NCBI GenBank assembly: GCA_029203105.1 | Contig: CP119318.1 | Location: 3,610,501 to 3,674,500, forward strand | DNA length: 64,000 bases | Source: Candidatus Kaistia colombiensis | Lineage (GTDB): Bacteria; Pseudomonadota; Alphaproteobacteria; Rhizobiales; Kaistiaceae | Reading direction: 5' to 3' | Part shown: positions 1 to 9,627 of the stretch, in pieces | Layout: each line of letters starts with the position of its first letter | How positions within the stretch are numbered: the first letter of the stretch is position 1 | Notes under the pieces: generated by a model | Told to the model about the DNA's origin: nothing | The model's input: only the letters and a program-made list of their open reading frames with translations | Databases searched by the model: none | Program-made: the position numbers and the translations under genes

Positions 1-57
1 GAGAGGGCGTAAACCCTCACCCGGACCTGCGGTCCGACCTCTCCCTCAGGGAGAGGT
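1..57. repeat. Palindromic intergenic repeat, family A, right half cut by window edge
   Basis: This is the right half of a roughly 125-bp inverted-repeat element that recurs at 3048, 16261, 19682 and, as a variant, 28234. Visible parts are the inner arm TAAACCCTCACCCG, a small variable hairpin (acctgcggtcc) and the terminal palindrome ACCTCTCCCTCAGGGAGAGGT. The left half lies outside the window. Positions 58-311, up to the guanine deaminase start, hold no gene or signal that I can support. Confidence 0.85.
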
Positions 58-311
58 AAAGTCGGCATCCTCCTTCAATGATAGTCCGGGATGCCCGGCA
101 TGATGATGAAGCCCGGAATCGTCCGAACCCGCCGCGTCCCGCGTCGGAGAACCGGATATTCGTCGTGATCGATGCCAAAGTCACGCGACGGTGATGGCTA
201 TGCTTGGCACGGCCCATCGGAGCGCTACCGCCAGCAGATGAAAAGCACGACCATCGCCGGTATAGAGAAAGTCAAATCTGGAGCCGGCGAAGCCCAAGAC
301 AGGATGATCCC

Positions 312-1685
312 ATGACCGACCTGCGCAACAAGACGATCGCCGGCACATTCTGCCATGCGCCGGAACTCGGCTCGATCGAGATCCTCAGGGATGCGCTGAT
401 CGAGATCGATGGTCGCGGCCAGATCGCTGGCGTGATCCGCGCCGGCGATGCCGCCTATGTCGAAAGCCGAACGGTGGCAGAGGCGGCGGGAACGCTCGTC
501 GTCGCGCCGCCGCGCAGCTACATCCTGCCCGGCTTCGTCGATCTGCATATCCACGCGCCGCAATATCCGCAGCTCGGCAAGGCGCTCGACGTGCCGCTCG
601 AAGTCTGGCTGCAGGAGCACACGTTTCCGCTCGAGGCGCGCTATGCCGACCTCGCCTTCGCCCGACGCCACTACACGGCGCTGGTCGAGGACCTGATCGC
701 CAACGGCACAACGACGGCGCTCTATTTCGCCACCTTGCATCCGGAAGCATCAAAAGCGCTGGTCGACATCTGCCTGGAGAAGGGTCAACGCGCGCTGGTC
801 GGTAAGGTGGCGATGGATAATCCGGCAGAGTGCCCGGACTACTATCGCGATGCCTCGGCCGAAGCGGCCATCGCCGGCACCAGGGCGCTGATCGATTATG
901 TCGCCGCCCATCCGGAAAACCACGGCCTCGTCCATCCGGTGATCACGCCGCGCTTCGTTCCCTCCTGCACCGATCCGCTTCTGGAAGGCCTCGGCGAACT
1001 GGCGCGCGAATGCGGCTGCCATGTCCAGACGCATTGCTCAGAGAGCGACTGGGCACATGGCTATGTGCTCGACCGCTTTGGCCGCACCGACGCCGAGACG
1101 CTCGACCGCTTCGGGCTGATGACACGCAAGACCGTGCTGGCGCATTCGAACTTCCTGACTGACAGCGACATGGACCTGATCCATGCGCGCGGCGCCGGCG
1201 TGGCGCATTGCCCGCTCTCCAACGCCTATTTCGCCAATGCCGTCTTCCCGCTCCGGGCAGCGCTCGCCAAGGGCGTGCGCGTCGGCCTCGGCACCGATAT
1301 TTCCGGCGGACCGACCGCCTCGATGATCGAGGCACAGCGGATGGCGATCGCCGCCTCGCGCATGCTGGAGACCGGCGTCGATCCGGCGCGGCCGCAGGGA
1401 AGCCGAGGCCGTCCGGGCTCGCGCATCGATTTCGACATCGCGTTCCACCTCGCCACGGCGGGCGGCGGCGACGTGCTCGACTTGGCCGTGGGCCAGTTCC
1501 GCCCCGGCTTCCACTTCGACGCCATCCTCGTCGACCCCGACGCGCCGGGCGGCACGATGCGCGTCTGGGACGACATCGACAGCGACGAAGACGCGTTGCA
1601 GAAGGTCGTCTACACGGCCTCGAAGGCCAATCTCGCCGCCGTCTGGATCGGCGGTCGCAGCGTCTCCGGCGCGCTCTGGGCCTGA
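312..1685 (+). CDS. guaD: Guanine deaminase
   Basis: The 457-residue cytosolic amidohydrolase converts guanine to xanthine and ammonia in purine salvage. The metal-binding HIH motif (His79, His81) sits in GFVDLHIHAPQY, followed by HCSES and LAHSNFL, each with a metal or substrate His, and the late catalytic Asp in GTDISGG. The length matches the family (about 430-460). An upstream in-frame start at 204 exists, but ATG 312 begins the recognisable protein (MTDLRNK). The downstream genes on the same strand encode a ribose-type ABC importer, so purine or nucleoside scavenging is a reasonable theme. That link is inference: the 200-bp gap before the next gene may contain a separate promoter. Confidence 0.9.
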   Translation: MTDLRNKTIAGTFCHAPELGSIEILRDALIEIDGRGQIAGVIRAGDAAYVESRTVAEAAGTLVVAPPRSYILPGFVDLHIHAPQYPQLGKALDVPLEVWLQEHTFPLEARYADLAFARRHYTALVEDLIANGTTTALYFATLHPEASKALVDICLEKGQRALVGKVAMDNPAECPDYYRDASAEAAIAGTRALIDYVAAHPENHGLVHPVITPRFVPSCTDPLLEGLGELARECGCHVQTHCSESDWAHGYVLDRFGRTDAETLDRFGLMTRKTVLAHSNFLTDSDMDLIHARGAGVAHCPLSNAYFANAVFPLRAALAKGVRVGLGTDISGGPTASMIEAQRMAIAASRMLETGVDPARPQGSRGRPGSRIDFDIAFHLATAGGGDVLDLAVGQFRPGFHFDAILVDPDAPGGTMRVWDDIDSDEDALQKVVYTASKANLAAVWIGGRSVSGALWA

Positions 1686-1886
1686 CGCCAAGCCGTCTTT
1701 CCATCGCGCCATCGCCACAACGTCGATCACCGCAACAAACGACCACAATTCCCGCTTGAATTGAAATTGTTTTTCTTTATGCCCATCGACGGAACGCTAG
1801 CTTGGCAACGAATTGCGGCGGCATCCTCGGGGGCCCGATCACGGCCGTCCGCGCTGCTTGAAAAGACGTTCAGACACTGACGGGGT

Positions 1887-2933
1887 ATGGATATGGGCAA
1901 GAAGCTTCTTTCGCTCGCACTCGCTGCGAGCCTCACCGCGCTGTCCTCCGGCGCATTCGCCGAGGGCATCGCCGGCGCACCGGCGCCGTTCGACAAGGGC
2001 GGCGTCAAGATCGCCGTGATCAGCTTCCTCGGCTCGGGCGACTGGCTGCAGGCTTTTGAGGCCGGCGTGAAGCGCCAGGCCGAGGCGCTCGGCGTCGAGG
2101 CGAACCTCTCGCAGGCGCGCAACGACATCAACGCCCAGCGCGAGTTGATCCAGCAGGCGATCAATCTCGGCGTGAAGGGCATCGTCATCAACAATGGCCA
2201 GCCGGAAGCGCTGAAGGACGTCGCGCAGGCAGCCCTCGACGCCGGCATCCCGGTCGTCGCCTATGACGTCAACCTCGACAACGCCAAGATCCCACAGATC
2301 GAGCAGTCCGACGCCGACATGGCGCGCCTCGTTCTGGAGCAGGCCGTCAAGGAGCAGGGCGAGACCTTCGACGGTGGCGCCGTCTACGTTTCCGGCTTCG
2401 CGCCGCTCGACCGCCGCTATGCCGTCTGGAAGGAATTCGGCCAGAAGTATCCGGGCATCAAGGAAGTCGCGACCTGGGGCGTCGTCAACGACAGCGTCCC
2501 GGCTTCCGTCGCCGACCAGACCAAGGCCGTCCTCGCCGCCAACCCGACCCTTTCGGTCGTCTTCACCCCCTGGGATGAATTCGCCCGCGGCGTGAAGCTC
2601 GCCATCGACGAGGCCGGCGTCGCCGACAAGGTCAAGATCTACGGCGTCGACATCTCGACCTCCGACATTCAGGCCATGCGCGAGCCGAACAGCCCCTGGG
2701 TCGCCACCGCCGCCACCAACCCGGCCGTCGTCGGCGAAGTTTCGATCCGTGCGCTGGCGCAGTTGATCGCCGGCCAGGACCCGGGCCATTCGGTCCTGAT
2801 CCAGCCGACGCTCGTCACGAAGAAGACGCTGGTCGACAACGACATCAAGACGATCGAGGAACTGCAGGACAAGTTCCCGGCCTTCAAGGACAGCGACGCT
2901 GCCAAGAAGGACTGGATCCCGGCCTCGAAGTAA
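1887..2933 (+). CDS. ABC importer periplasmic sugar-type binding protein (RbsB-like)
   Basis: A 348-residue periplasmic binding protein of the ribose/galactose (PBP1) type. A signal peptide (charged MDMGKK, hydrophobic LLSLALAASLTAL, then FAEG) precedes a Rossmann-like fold with conserved landmarks QQAINLGVKGIVI, YDVN and FARGVKLAIDEAG. The start may be 1887 or ATG 1893. The ligand is unknown. The ATPase (4490) and permease (6034) downstream complete the importer, with guanine deaminase upstream. It aligns end to end with the binding protein at 10489-11538, sharing the mature N-terminus EGIAGAPAPFDKGGVK and more than half of all positions by eye. Two palindromic repeats directly follow the stop codon. 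Confidence 0.9.
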   Translation: MDMGKKLLSLALAASLTALSSGAFAEGIAGAPAPFDKGGVKIAVISFLGSGDWLQAFEAGVKRQAEALGVEANLSQARNDINAQRELIQQAINLGVKGIVINNGQPEALKDVAQAALDAGIPVVAYDVNLDNAKIPQIEQSDADMARLVLEQAVKEQGETFDGGAVYVSGFAPLDRRYAVWKEFGQKYPGIKEVATWGVVNDSVPASVADQTKAVLAANPTLSVVFTPWDEFARGVKLAIDEAGVADKVKIYGVDISTSDIQAMREPNSPWVATAATNPAVVGEVSIRALAQLIAGQDPGHSVLIQPTLVTKKTLVDNDIKTIEELQDKFPAFKDSDAAKKDWIPASK

Positions 2934-2942
2934 CGGCTGCCG

Positions 2943-3039
2943 CCCCTCCGTCATCATCCCGGGCTTGCCCCGGGATTCATTCAGCCGCGGACGGTTCCCG
3001 GCTGAACGGATCCCCGCTTTCGCGGGGATGACGGAGGGC
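2943..3039. repeat. Palindromic intergenic repeat (CCTCCGTCAT arms), family B
   Basis: An inverted repeat with outer arms CCTCCGTCAT (2945-2954) and ATGACGGAGG (3028-3037). Inside are three nested hairpins: CCCGGGcttgCCCCGGG, a CAGCCG/CGGCTG pair, and ATCCCCGctttCGGGGAT-like DNA. Its reverse strand reads VIPAKAGI in one frame, the familiar signature of such dispersed elements. It lies between the binding-protein gene and family A copy 3048-3175. Confidence 0.8.
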
Positions 3040-3047
3040 CTCTCCCC

Positions 3048-3175
3048 TTCACCTCTCCCTGAGGGAGAGGTCGACGCACGAAGTGCGGCGGGTGAGGGTT
3101 TAGGGAACCATCCGGAGAGGGCGTAAACCCTCACCCGGACCTCCGGTCCGACCTCTCCCTCAGGGAGAGGTGAAG
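3048..3175. repeat. Palindromic intergenic repeat, family A, complete copy
   Basis: Both ends carry the same self-complementary block CACCTCTCCCTGAGGGAGAG. Inside, GGGTGAGGGTTTA and TAAACCCTCACCC pair with each other, and each side has a small variable hairpin (cgcacgaagtgcg on the left, acctccggtcc on the right). The whole element can fold into one long cruciform. It separates the binding-protein gene from the rest of the transporter cluster. Confidence 0.88.
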
Positions 3176-3236
3176 AAAGTATCCGCTCTCGGGCTCATGG
3201 CCCGCGTCGCCACGATTGACCACACGAGTGACTGCC

Positions 3237-4493
3237 ATGACGCTGCCGAAGCCCGACTATGCGAAAAAACATCCGCCTGATCGGCCACTCCGACCAGGGC
3301 GGGCGACCGGATGCGCTGCAGGTCATGGTGCATCGCGGCTTCGCCTATGTGGCGCATCCCTGGTCGCAGGGCTTTTCCATCATCGACGTGCGCGACCCCG
3401 AAGAATCCGGGTGAAACGACCTTCGTCCCTGCCCCGCCGAACACCTGGACCATCCATCTGCAGACGCATGACGACCTGCTGCTCGTCATCCATCGCGCGC
3501 GACCTGTTCGCCGATGCCGCCTTCGCGGTCGACGAGAAGGTCTACTACACCAAGTCCGTCGGCGAGACGGTCGGCACGGCCGGCGGCGCGAAGGTGTCGC
3601 GCAACTGGTCGGCCGGCATGGCGATCTACGACATCTCGAAGCCGACAGAACCGCGCCAGATCGGTTTCTTCCCGGTCGAAGGCGTCGGCATTCATCGCAT
3701 CTGGTATGTCGGCGGCCGCTACGCCTATGTCTCAGCGCTGGTCGACGGCTATAGCGACTACATCTTCATGATCGTCGACCTCGACGACCCGACCAAGCCG
3801 GTCGAAGCCGGCCGCTGGTGGATCCCCGGCATGCATCTGGCCGGCGGCGAGCAGGCCACCTGGGGCGAAGGTCGGCGCTACGCGCTGCATCACAGCCTCG
3901 TCGAAGGCGACACGGCCTATGCCTGCTGGCGCGACGGCGGGCTGACCATTCTCGACATTGCCGACAAGTCATCGCCAAAACTGATCACGCACAAGAACTG
4001 GTCGCCGCCCTTTGGTGGCGGCACCCATTCGCCCCTGCCCCTGCCGAAGCGCGACCTGCTGATCGTCGCCGACGAGGCTGTTCTGGATCACGAGGAGGAC
4101 GGCCGCAAACGGACGTGGATCTTCGACATCAAGGACAAGGCCAATCCAATTTCGATCGCCACGCTGCCGACGCCGGCCGAGGCCGACTACACCGCCAAGG
4201 GCGGTCATTTCGGCCCGCATAATTTGCACGAGAACCGGCCCGGCAGCTTCGTCTCCGACACGTTGATCTTCGCGACCTATCAAAATGCCGGTGTGCGCGT
4301 GTTCGACATCTCCAACCCGTTTGAGCCGAAGGAGACCGGCGCGCTGGTGCCGGCCGCGCCCGAGCGCATGGTCGATAAGCGCGGCAATCGTCCGCGCGTG
4401 ATCCAGTCGGCCGATCTTTTCGTCGACGCCAACGGCATCATCTACTCGACCGATTACAATGCCGGCCTCGCCATCATGGAATATGAGGGGTGA
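3237..4493 (+). pseudogene. LVIVD-repeat (beta-propeller) protein with three +1 frameshifts near its start
   Basis: The C-terminal part (from about 3500) is an intact LVIVD-repeat protein with propeller phrases such as GMAIYDISKPTEPRQIG, FMIVDLDDPTKPVEAGRW and VRVFDISNPFEP. The N-terminal part is split over three frames. After MTLPKPDYAK, the expected NIRLIGHSDQGG is reached only if one A of the run 3264-3269 is dropped. RDPKNPGETTFVPAPPN needs one C fewer at 3396-3399. ARDLFADAAF needs one base fewer around 3492-3499. The three extra bases add up to one codon, so a misleading 419-codon reading frame remains open. Either the gene is decaying or the assembly has indel errors here. The ATPase gene starts inside its stop codon. 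The family's function is unknown; it sits in the ABC operon. Confidence 0.8.
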
Positions 4494-6037
4494 GCACCAC
4501 GCCCTCCCCCGCCAAAATCGCCGTCTCCGTTTCGGGGCTGGAAAAGTCGTTCGGCCCGACGCGCGCGCTCGCCGGCGCGGATCTCGTTGTCGAGGCCGGC
4601 GAGATCGTCGCGCTGATGGGCGCGAACGGCGCCGGCAAGTCGACGCTGGTCAAGATCCTTTCCGGCTCGATCTCCGCCGATGCCGGCACGATCCTCCTGA
4701 ACGGCAAGACCGTCTCCTTCGCCTCGCCCGGCGAAGCGCAGGCGGCCGGCATCGCCACCGTGCATCAGGCGACCGACCAGGCGGGTGCAGCCGGGCTGAC
4801 GGTCGCGGAAAACCTGACGCTGAACGAGCTTTGCGGCACGGGCAGCTTTTTCGTCTCGCCGCGCTCGACCCGCAAGCGCGCCGCCGAAATCGCCGCCCTG
4901 ATCGATCTCGATCTGCCGCTCGATCGCGATTTCATCGACCTTCGCCCGGCCGAGCGCCAACTGATTGCCATCGCCCGCGCCGTCGCGTCGAAGGCGTCGG
5001 TGCTGATCCTCGACGAGCCGACCTCCAGCCTGTCCTCGACCGAGGCCGAGCGGCTGTTCTCCGTCCTGCGCCGGCTGAAGGCGAGCGGCATCGCCATCCT
5101 CTACATCTCGCATCGGACCGGCGATCTGGCGGCCATCGCCGATCGCGCCGTCGTGCTGCGCGGCGGCAAGGTCGTCGCCTCCTTCGCCAAGCCGATCGAT
5201 TTTTCCGCCGCCATCGCCGCCATGATCGGCCGGACGCTCGACGCCAACGCGCATGAAGGCTCCCTCTCGACCGCGCCGATCCTCGCATCGGTCCGGGACG
5301 CGCGACTGATCCCCGGCGCGCGGCCGTTCGATCTCAATCTGCGCTCCGGCGAAGTGGTGGCAATCACCGGCACGCTCGGCTCGGGAAAAAGCCGGCTGCT
5401 GCGCGCGCTGTTCGGGCTGGAAACGCTCACCGAAGGCTCGTTCACGCTCGACGGCAAGCCATGGCTCTCGAACGGCCCTGCCCGCTCGATCGAGAACGGT
5501 GTCTTCATGGTGGCGGAGGACCGCTGGGCCTCGTCGCTGCTGCCACCGGAAATTCCCGGTGCCTCGATTGCCGGCACCATCGCGCTGCCGCATCTGCCGC
5601 GCTGGTTCCCGCTCGGCATCCTGCGCGAGACGCGCGAGCGCCTCGTCGCCGCCGACGCCATCGGCCGGCTCGGCATCAAGGCGCGCAGCCCCGACGACAC
5701 GCTCGACCAGCTTTCCGGCGGCAACCAGCAGAAGGTGGTGCTGGCGCGCTGGCAGGCAGCGCCCTGCCGGCTGCTGCTGCTCGACGAGCCGTTCCAGGGC
5801 GTCGATGTCGGCGCTCGCGCCGATCTGATCGCAGCGATCCGCAACAGCCAATCCGGCTCGGCGACCCTGATCGCCACCAGCGACACCGAAGAAGCGCTGG
5901 AGGTTGCCGACCGCATCCTCGTCATGCGCGACCATTCCCTCTACGAGGCCGACGGTAGTCACGAGTCACTCGCCGCCGTCATCGGCAGCGTCGAAAGCGC
6001 CGAGACCCGAGCCGACGGCACAGGACAAACACCATGA
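4490..6037 (+). CDS. ABC sugar importer ATP-binding protein (RbsA-type, two ATPase domains)
   Basis: The 515-residue tandem ATPase of a ribose-type importer sits at the inner face of the membrane. Domain 1 has Walker A GANGAGKST and Walker B VLILDEPTSS. Domain 2 has the looser P-loop GTLGSGKSR, signature LSGGNQQKVVLARW and Walker B LLLLDEPFQG. The start is GTG 4490, overlapping the stop of the LVIVD gene (GTGA). The stop overlaps the permease start (ATGA), so the two are translationally coupled. This is the only ATPase of the region between 0 and 14 kb, so it may also serve the orphan binding protein at 10489; that is inference. In domain 1 the usual signature is replaced by LRPAERQ, which is common in this subfamily. 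Confidence 0.92.
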   Translation: MSTTPSPAKIAVSVSGLEKSFGPTRALAGADLVVEAGEIVALMGANGAGKSTLVKILSGSISADAGTILLNGKTVSFASPGEAQAAGIATVHQATDQAGAAGLTVAENLTLNELCGTGSFFVSPRSTRKRAAEIAALIDLDLPLDRDFIDLRPAERQLIAIARAVASKASVLILDEPTSSLSSTEAERLFSVLRRLKASGIAILYISHRTGDLAAIADRAVVLRGGKVVASFAKPIDFSAAIAAMIGRTLDANAHEGSLSTAPILASVRDARLIPGARPFDLNLRSGEVVAITGTLGSGKSRLLRALFGLETLTEGSFTLDGKPWLSNGPARSIENGVFMVAEDRWASSLLPPEIPGASIAGTIALPHLPRWFPLGILRETRERLVAADAIGRLGIKARSPDDTLDQLSGGNQQKVVLARWQAAPCRLLLLDEPFQGVDVGARADLIAAIRNSQSGSATLIATSDTEEALEVADRILVMRDHSLYEADGSHESLAAVIGSVESAETRADGTGQTP

Positions 6038-7050
6038 CCGATCAAGCCACTGCGTCGTCGAAGCCGGCCTCGACCTTCGCTGAGACCGCCCGCAAATATG
6101 CGCTGTTCGTGCTGCTGGCGGCGATGCTGGTCGGTTTCTGGTCGGCCCAGCCCGCCTTCATCAACTCGGCCAATCTGTTCTCCATCCTGCAGGCGGTCTC
6201 CGTCGTCGCCATTCTTGGCGTCGGCGTCTCGATCACCATGTCGGCCGGCGGCTTCGATCTGTCGGTCGGCAGTGTCGCCGCCTCCTCGGTGATGGCGGCG
6301 AGCTACGCCATGGTCGTGCTGCAGATGAACGCGGTCGAGACCTTCGGGCTCGTGCTGCTTATGGGCGCCTTCATCGGCTTGGTGAACGGCCTGCTGATCG
6401 TGCGCGTCGGCGTGCCCGACCTGCTGGCGACGCTCTCGACCATGTTCCTGCTCGCCGGCCTGCAGCTGATCCCGACCGGTGGCCGCTCGATCACCGCCGG
6501 CATGATGCTGCCGAACGGCACGACGGCGGCCGGCGCCTATGATCCGGCATTTCTCATTCTTGGTCGCGGGCGGCTGTTCGATACCGTGCCCTATCCCGTC
6601 ATCGTCATGGCCGTCGTCGCCCTCCTCGCCTGGTTCCTGATGGAGCGGACGCGCTGGGGCCGTGTGTTCTACGCCATCGGCGGCAACGAGACGGCGGCCC
6701 ATCTCGCCGGCGCGCCGACCAAGGCGTATCGCCTCTGGGCTTATGTGCTCTCGGGTACGCTCGCCTCGCTGGGCGGCCTGATCGTCGCCTCGCGCGTTGG
6801 CCGGGGCGACGTGTCAGCCGGCAATTCGCTGCTGCTCGACGCCGTCGCCGCCTCGCTGATCGGCTTCGCGGTGCTCGACAAGCGCCGCCCGCATGTGCTC
6901 GGCACCGTGCTCGGCGCCATCTTCGTCGGCGTGCTGCTGAACGGCCTGACGATGCTGAACGCGCCCTATTACACGCAGGATTTCGTCAAGGGCGTCGTCC
7001 TCGTCGGCGCGCTCGCGCTCACTTTTGGCCTCGGCAAGAAGAAGCGTTAG
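6034..7050 (+). CDS. ABC sugar importer permease (RbsC-like)
   Basis: A 338-residue inner-membrane permease of the BPD_transp_2 family. Segments such as YALFVLLAAMLVGFW and SVVAILGVGVSITM, the family phrase GGFDLSVGSVAA, and FYAIGGNETAAHLAG in a cytoplasmic loop are diagnostic. The start ATG overlaps the ATPase stop by four bases. There is only one permease gene, so the channel is presumably a homodimer, as in the ribose system. The gap to the next gene (7051-7282) has a GGGGCCGC/GCGGTCCC hairpin at about 7084-7105 with no T-run, possibly the operon end. Confidence 0.92.
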   Translation: MTDQATASSKPASTFAETARKYALFVLLAAMLVGFWSAQPAFINSANLFSILQAVSVVAILGVGVSITMSAGGFDLSVGSVAASSVMAASYAMVVLQMNAVETFGLVLLMGAFIGLVNGLLIVRVGVPDLLATLSTMFLLAGLQLIPTGGRSITAGMMLPNGTTAAGAYDPAFLILGRGRLFDTVPYPVIVMAVVALLAWFLMERTRWGRVFYAIGGNETAAHLAGAPTKAYRLWAYVLSGTLASLGGLIVASRVGRGDVSAGNSLLLDAVAASLIGFAVLDKRRPHVLGTVLGAIFVGVLLNGLTMLNAPYYTQDFVKGVVLVGALALTFGLGKKKR

Positions 7051-7282
7051 CTTTCCTTAACGTCAGATCCTCGTCATGATCACGGGGCCGCGCCAAAGCG
7101 GTCCCGTCACGAGGAGCTGGAGCCATCGTGTGGAGTTCGACCCGCAGCACCATCTGTCGCCGGATCGCCTACGCCGCCCTGCCTGCCCCGCCTATCGCCA
7201 ATTCAGTAGCGCTGGGGATAGCTTCAACCGCCGGCACGCAACGGCCTGACGGATTGCTCCCCGCAAGGCGGGCGATGCATCC

Positions 7283-8236
7283 ATGATCATCGTCAGCGCC
7301 AGCGACAACAATTTCGTGCCGGGGCTGCTCGTCCTGCTCTATTCCGCCTGGATCAACAACCCGGATGCCCGCTTCCACGTCATCGACGCGGGTATCGATA
7401 GCGGCAACCTCGACCGGATCCGCGCCTTCTGCGCCGGGAACGGCATCGATTGCAGCATCCTGCGAGCCGACGCCGACGCGCTGGCGAGCTTGCCGAAGCC
7501 GAAGCACTGGACATCCGCCACCTATGCGCGGCTGTTCCTGCCGGACCTGCTGCCCGAGGCGGATCGGGTGATCCATGTCGACGCCGACGCAATCGTCAAC
7601 TCGGACATCTCGGAACTCTGGGATCTGGATCTGGGCGACCATCTCGTCGCCGGCGTCGCAGACACGACGATCGACCTCGACCTGCTGGAGCAAATCGGCA
7701 TTGCCCTCGGCGACTACATCAACGCCGGCGTGCTGGTGATGAACCTCGCGCAGTGGCGGCGGGAGGGAACGGCCGGCAAGATGGTTCGGCAGTTGATCGA
7801 CCATCCTGAGCTGGCCTTCGCCGACCAGACGGCGATCAATGTCGTCGCGCGGGGGCGAATTCTCCATCTCGCCAAGGAATTCAACATTTTTGCGCGGGAG
7901 TTCTCGGACCGGAAGCATATGCGCCCGCGCATCATCCACTACTCCGGCCAGTTCAAGCCCTGGACCAGCCGGATCTCGCCGATGACAGAAGTGTTTGACG
8001 CCTATCGGGTCGCGTCCCGCGCCGACATACCGGCGCCTCCCCATGGCTGGGACTTCAAGCGACTGCGAAGGACGGCGCTCGGACTCGTCTGCCTGCGACC
8101 GAAATACTGGCGCCGCGTCGCCTGCCGGCTGCACTACCGGTCCGCTTTCAGCGCGCCGCATATCCGCGATCTGCACACAAAGGCGGCGGCCGTTCGCCGG
8201 GGTGGCGCACCGCCGGAGCAGGCGACGCCGTCCTGA
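7283..8236 (+). CDS. Family 8 glycosyltransferase
   Basis: A 317-residue cytosolic glycosyltransferase of the GT8 (LPS galactosyl/glucosyltransferase, glycogenin-like) fold. It starts with MIIVSASDNNFVPGLLVLLYS, has the metal/nucleotide-sugar DxD motif in HVDADAIVN (Asp100, Asp102), then DYINAGVLVMNLAQWRREG and the HYSGQFKPW motif near residue 217. These match the RfaJ-like group that transfers sugars from UDP donors to lipopolysaccharide or other glycans; the acceptor cannot be predicted. It stands alone, convergent with mtnK, with about 230 bp of leader DNA upstream. No other envelope-glycan genes are nearby. Confidence 0.85.
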   Translation: MIIVSASDNNFVPGLLVLLYSAWINNPDARFHVIDAGIDSGNLDRIRAFCAGNGIDCSILRADADALASLPKPKHWTSATYARLFLPDLLPEADRVIHVDADAIVNSDISELWDLDLGDHLVAGVADTTIDLDLLEQIGIALGDYINAGVLVMNLAQWRREGTAGKMVRQLIDHPELAFADQTAINVVARGRILHLAKEFNIFAREFSDRKHMRPRIIHYSGQFKPWTSRISPMTEVFDAYRVASRADIPAPPHGWDFKRLRRTALGLVCLRPKYWRRVACRLHYRSAFSAPHIRDLHTKAAAVRRGGAPPEQATPS

Positions 8237-8270
8237 GCGTCGCCGCCGTCAATCTCTGGATGCGCGGCCC

Positions 8271-9533
8271 TCAGATCGCTTTCGCGGCTGCGACGATATC
8301 CTCCGGCGTGCGGAAGTTCTGCGGCTCCAGCAATAACTTGCGCGCGAGTTGCGCCGCCCTGGTTTCCAGCGGCGCGCGGCGGGCCGGGTCGGCGATGCGC
8401 TCGAAATCGGCGTTGTGGGCGAAGCCGAAGATGCGGCGGATGGTCTTGACGCCGGCATAGCCGACGGCGTCGGCGAAGATCGCGTCGAGGAAGGCCTCGC
8501 GCCTTGCCGCCAGCACCGCGGCATCGGCGGGATTGGCGAACATCGTCGCCGGATAGGCGTCGCCGCGCGCGCTCGTTTCCCAGAGCGCCAGGAAGCGCGA
8601 CTTGAACGTGTTCCAGAACACCGGCACCTGGTCGAGCACCCAATCCGCCTGCTCGCGGCGGTCGTCGCCGGCGGTCGCATGGCCGGGCTGCGCCAGATAG
8701 TTCATGACAAGATTGGCGAGGAACGCGCCAACGTCGAAGCCGATCGGGCCCACGAAGGAGAATTCCGGGTCCATGACGCGGGTGTCGGTCTCGGTCACCA
8801 TCACCGAACCGGTGTGCAGATCGCCATGGATCAGCGCCTGCCCGCTGGTCAGGAAGCGCCAGCCGAAATCGGCCACCGCGCCCTTCAGGGCGGAATCGGC
8901 GCGGAACTGCGCGGCGAGGCCGTCCAGCTCCGGACTGGTCCAGCGGTTGCGCGGCGACTCGCTCAGCGGGTCCGAGAACACCACCTCGGCGGTGATGCGG
9001 ATCAGCGAGGTGTTTTTGGCAAAGCTCGCGGTCCACTCCGCCTTCTCGTCGATGGTGGCGCCGAGGTCGGAGGTGGCGAAGGTCGAGCGGGCGGCGAACT
9101 CGCCGACATGCTCGGCGACATGCGGATAGCGCTTTCCCTCGATCAGGCCGCGCCGCAGGATGATGTGCGGCGACAGGCGCTCCATCACGAAGGCGTAGAG
9201 CTCGGGCTGGTAGTGATAGAAGCGCGGCGCCAGGCCTTCGACATGCGGACCGACGGCCCGGTAGTAGGACTGCTCGAAGAAGGCGCGGTCGAGCGGCAGC
9301 GGCCAGCTTTCGCCGGCGGCGCGCACATAAGGAAGCGACTGCTTCACGCAGACCGAGCCATCCGGCCCGTCGACGAGGAAGACGAGGTTCAGATTGCCGT
9401 CGCCGACTTCCTCGACCGTCCACGCTTCCGGCTTGCCACCAAGCTTGTCACGCATCTCCGGCAGACCGTTCAGGAACGAGCGGACCGAATGATTGTCGAG
9501 GGCGTAGTAGCCGGCGGGGGTGGGAAGCGACAT
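8271..9533 (-). CDS. mtnK: S-methyl-5-thioribose kinase
   Basis: The 420-residue cytosolic kinase phosphorylates 5-methylthioribose (MTR) to MTR-1-phosphate in methionine salvage. The fold is choline-kinase-like: VEEVGDGNLNLVFLV (nucleotide loop), VCVKQSLPYVR (Lys), the catalytic loop LIHGDLHTGSVMV and the metal-binding MDPEFSFVGPIGFDVGAF. The length matches known MTR kinases. It is the last gene of a minus-strand operon: binding protein 10489-11538, unknown secreted protein 9628-10470, then this gene 94 bp later. mtnB and mtnD are divergent. No enolase-phosphatase (mtnC) or isomerase (mtnA) is seen in the window. Confidence 0.93.
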   Translation of the reverse strand: MSLPTPAGYYALDNHSVRSFLNGLPEMRDKLGGKPEAWTVEEVGDGNLNLVFLVDGPDGSVCVKQSLPYVRAAGESWPLPLDRAFFEQSYYRAVGPHVEGLAPRFYHYQPELYAFVMERLSPHIILRRGLIEGKRYPHVAEHVGEFAARSTFATSDLGATIDEKAEWTASFAKNTSLIRITAEVVFSDPLSESPRNRWTSPELDGLAAQFRADSALKGAVADFGWRFLTSGQALIHGDLHTGSVMVTETDTRVMDPEFSFVGPIGFDVGAFLANLVMNYLAQPGHATAGDDRREQADWVLDQVPVFWNTFKSRFLALWETSARGDAYPATMFANPADAAVLAARREAFLDAIFADAVGYAGVKTIRRIFGFAHNADFERIADPARRAPLETRAAQLARKLLLEPQNFRTPEDIVAAAKAI

Positions 9534-9627
9534 GGAACCTGCTCGGGATAGATCGAAGAAAGACTGAGATATCGAATGTGGGCGATCGGGGGCGACGCCC
9601 CGGTGCCGGCGGCGACGCTAGGGAGGC

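Noticed and set aside
1839..3134. 431-codon open frame on the minus strand containing VIPAKAGI
   Set aside because: It crosses a palindromic repeat and is antisense to the binding-protein gene; the VIPAKAGI phrase is the translation of the repeat.
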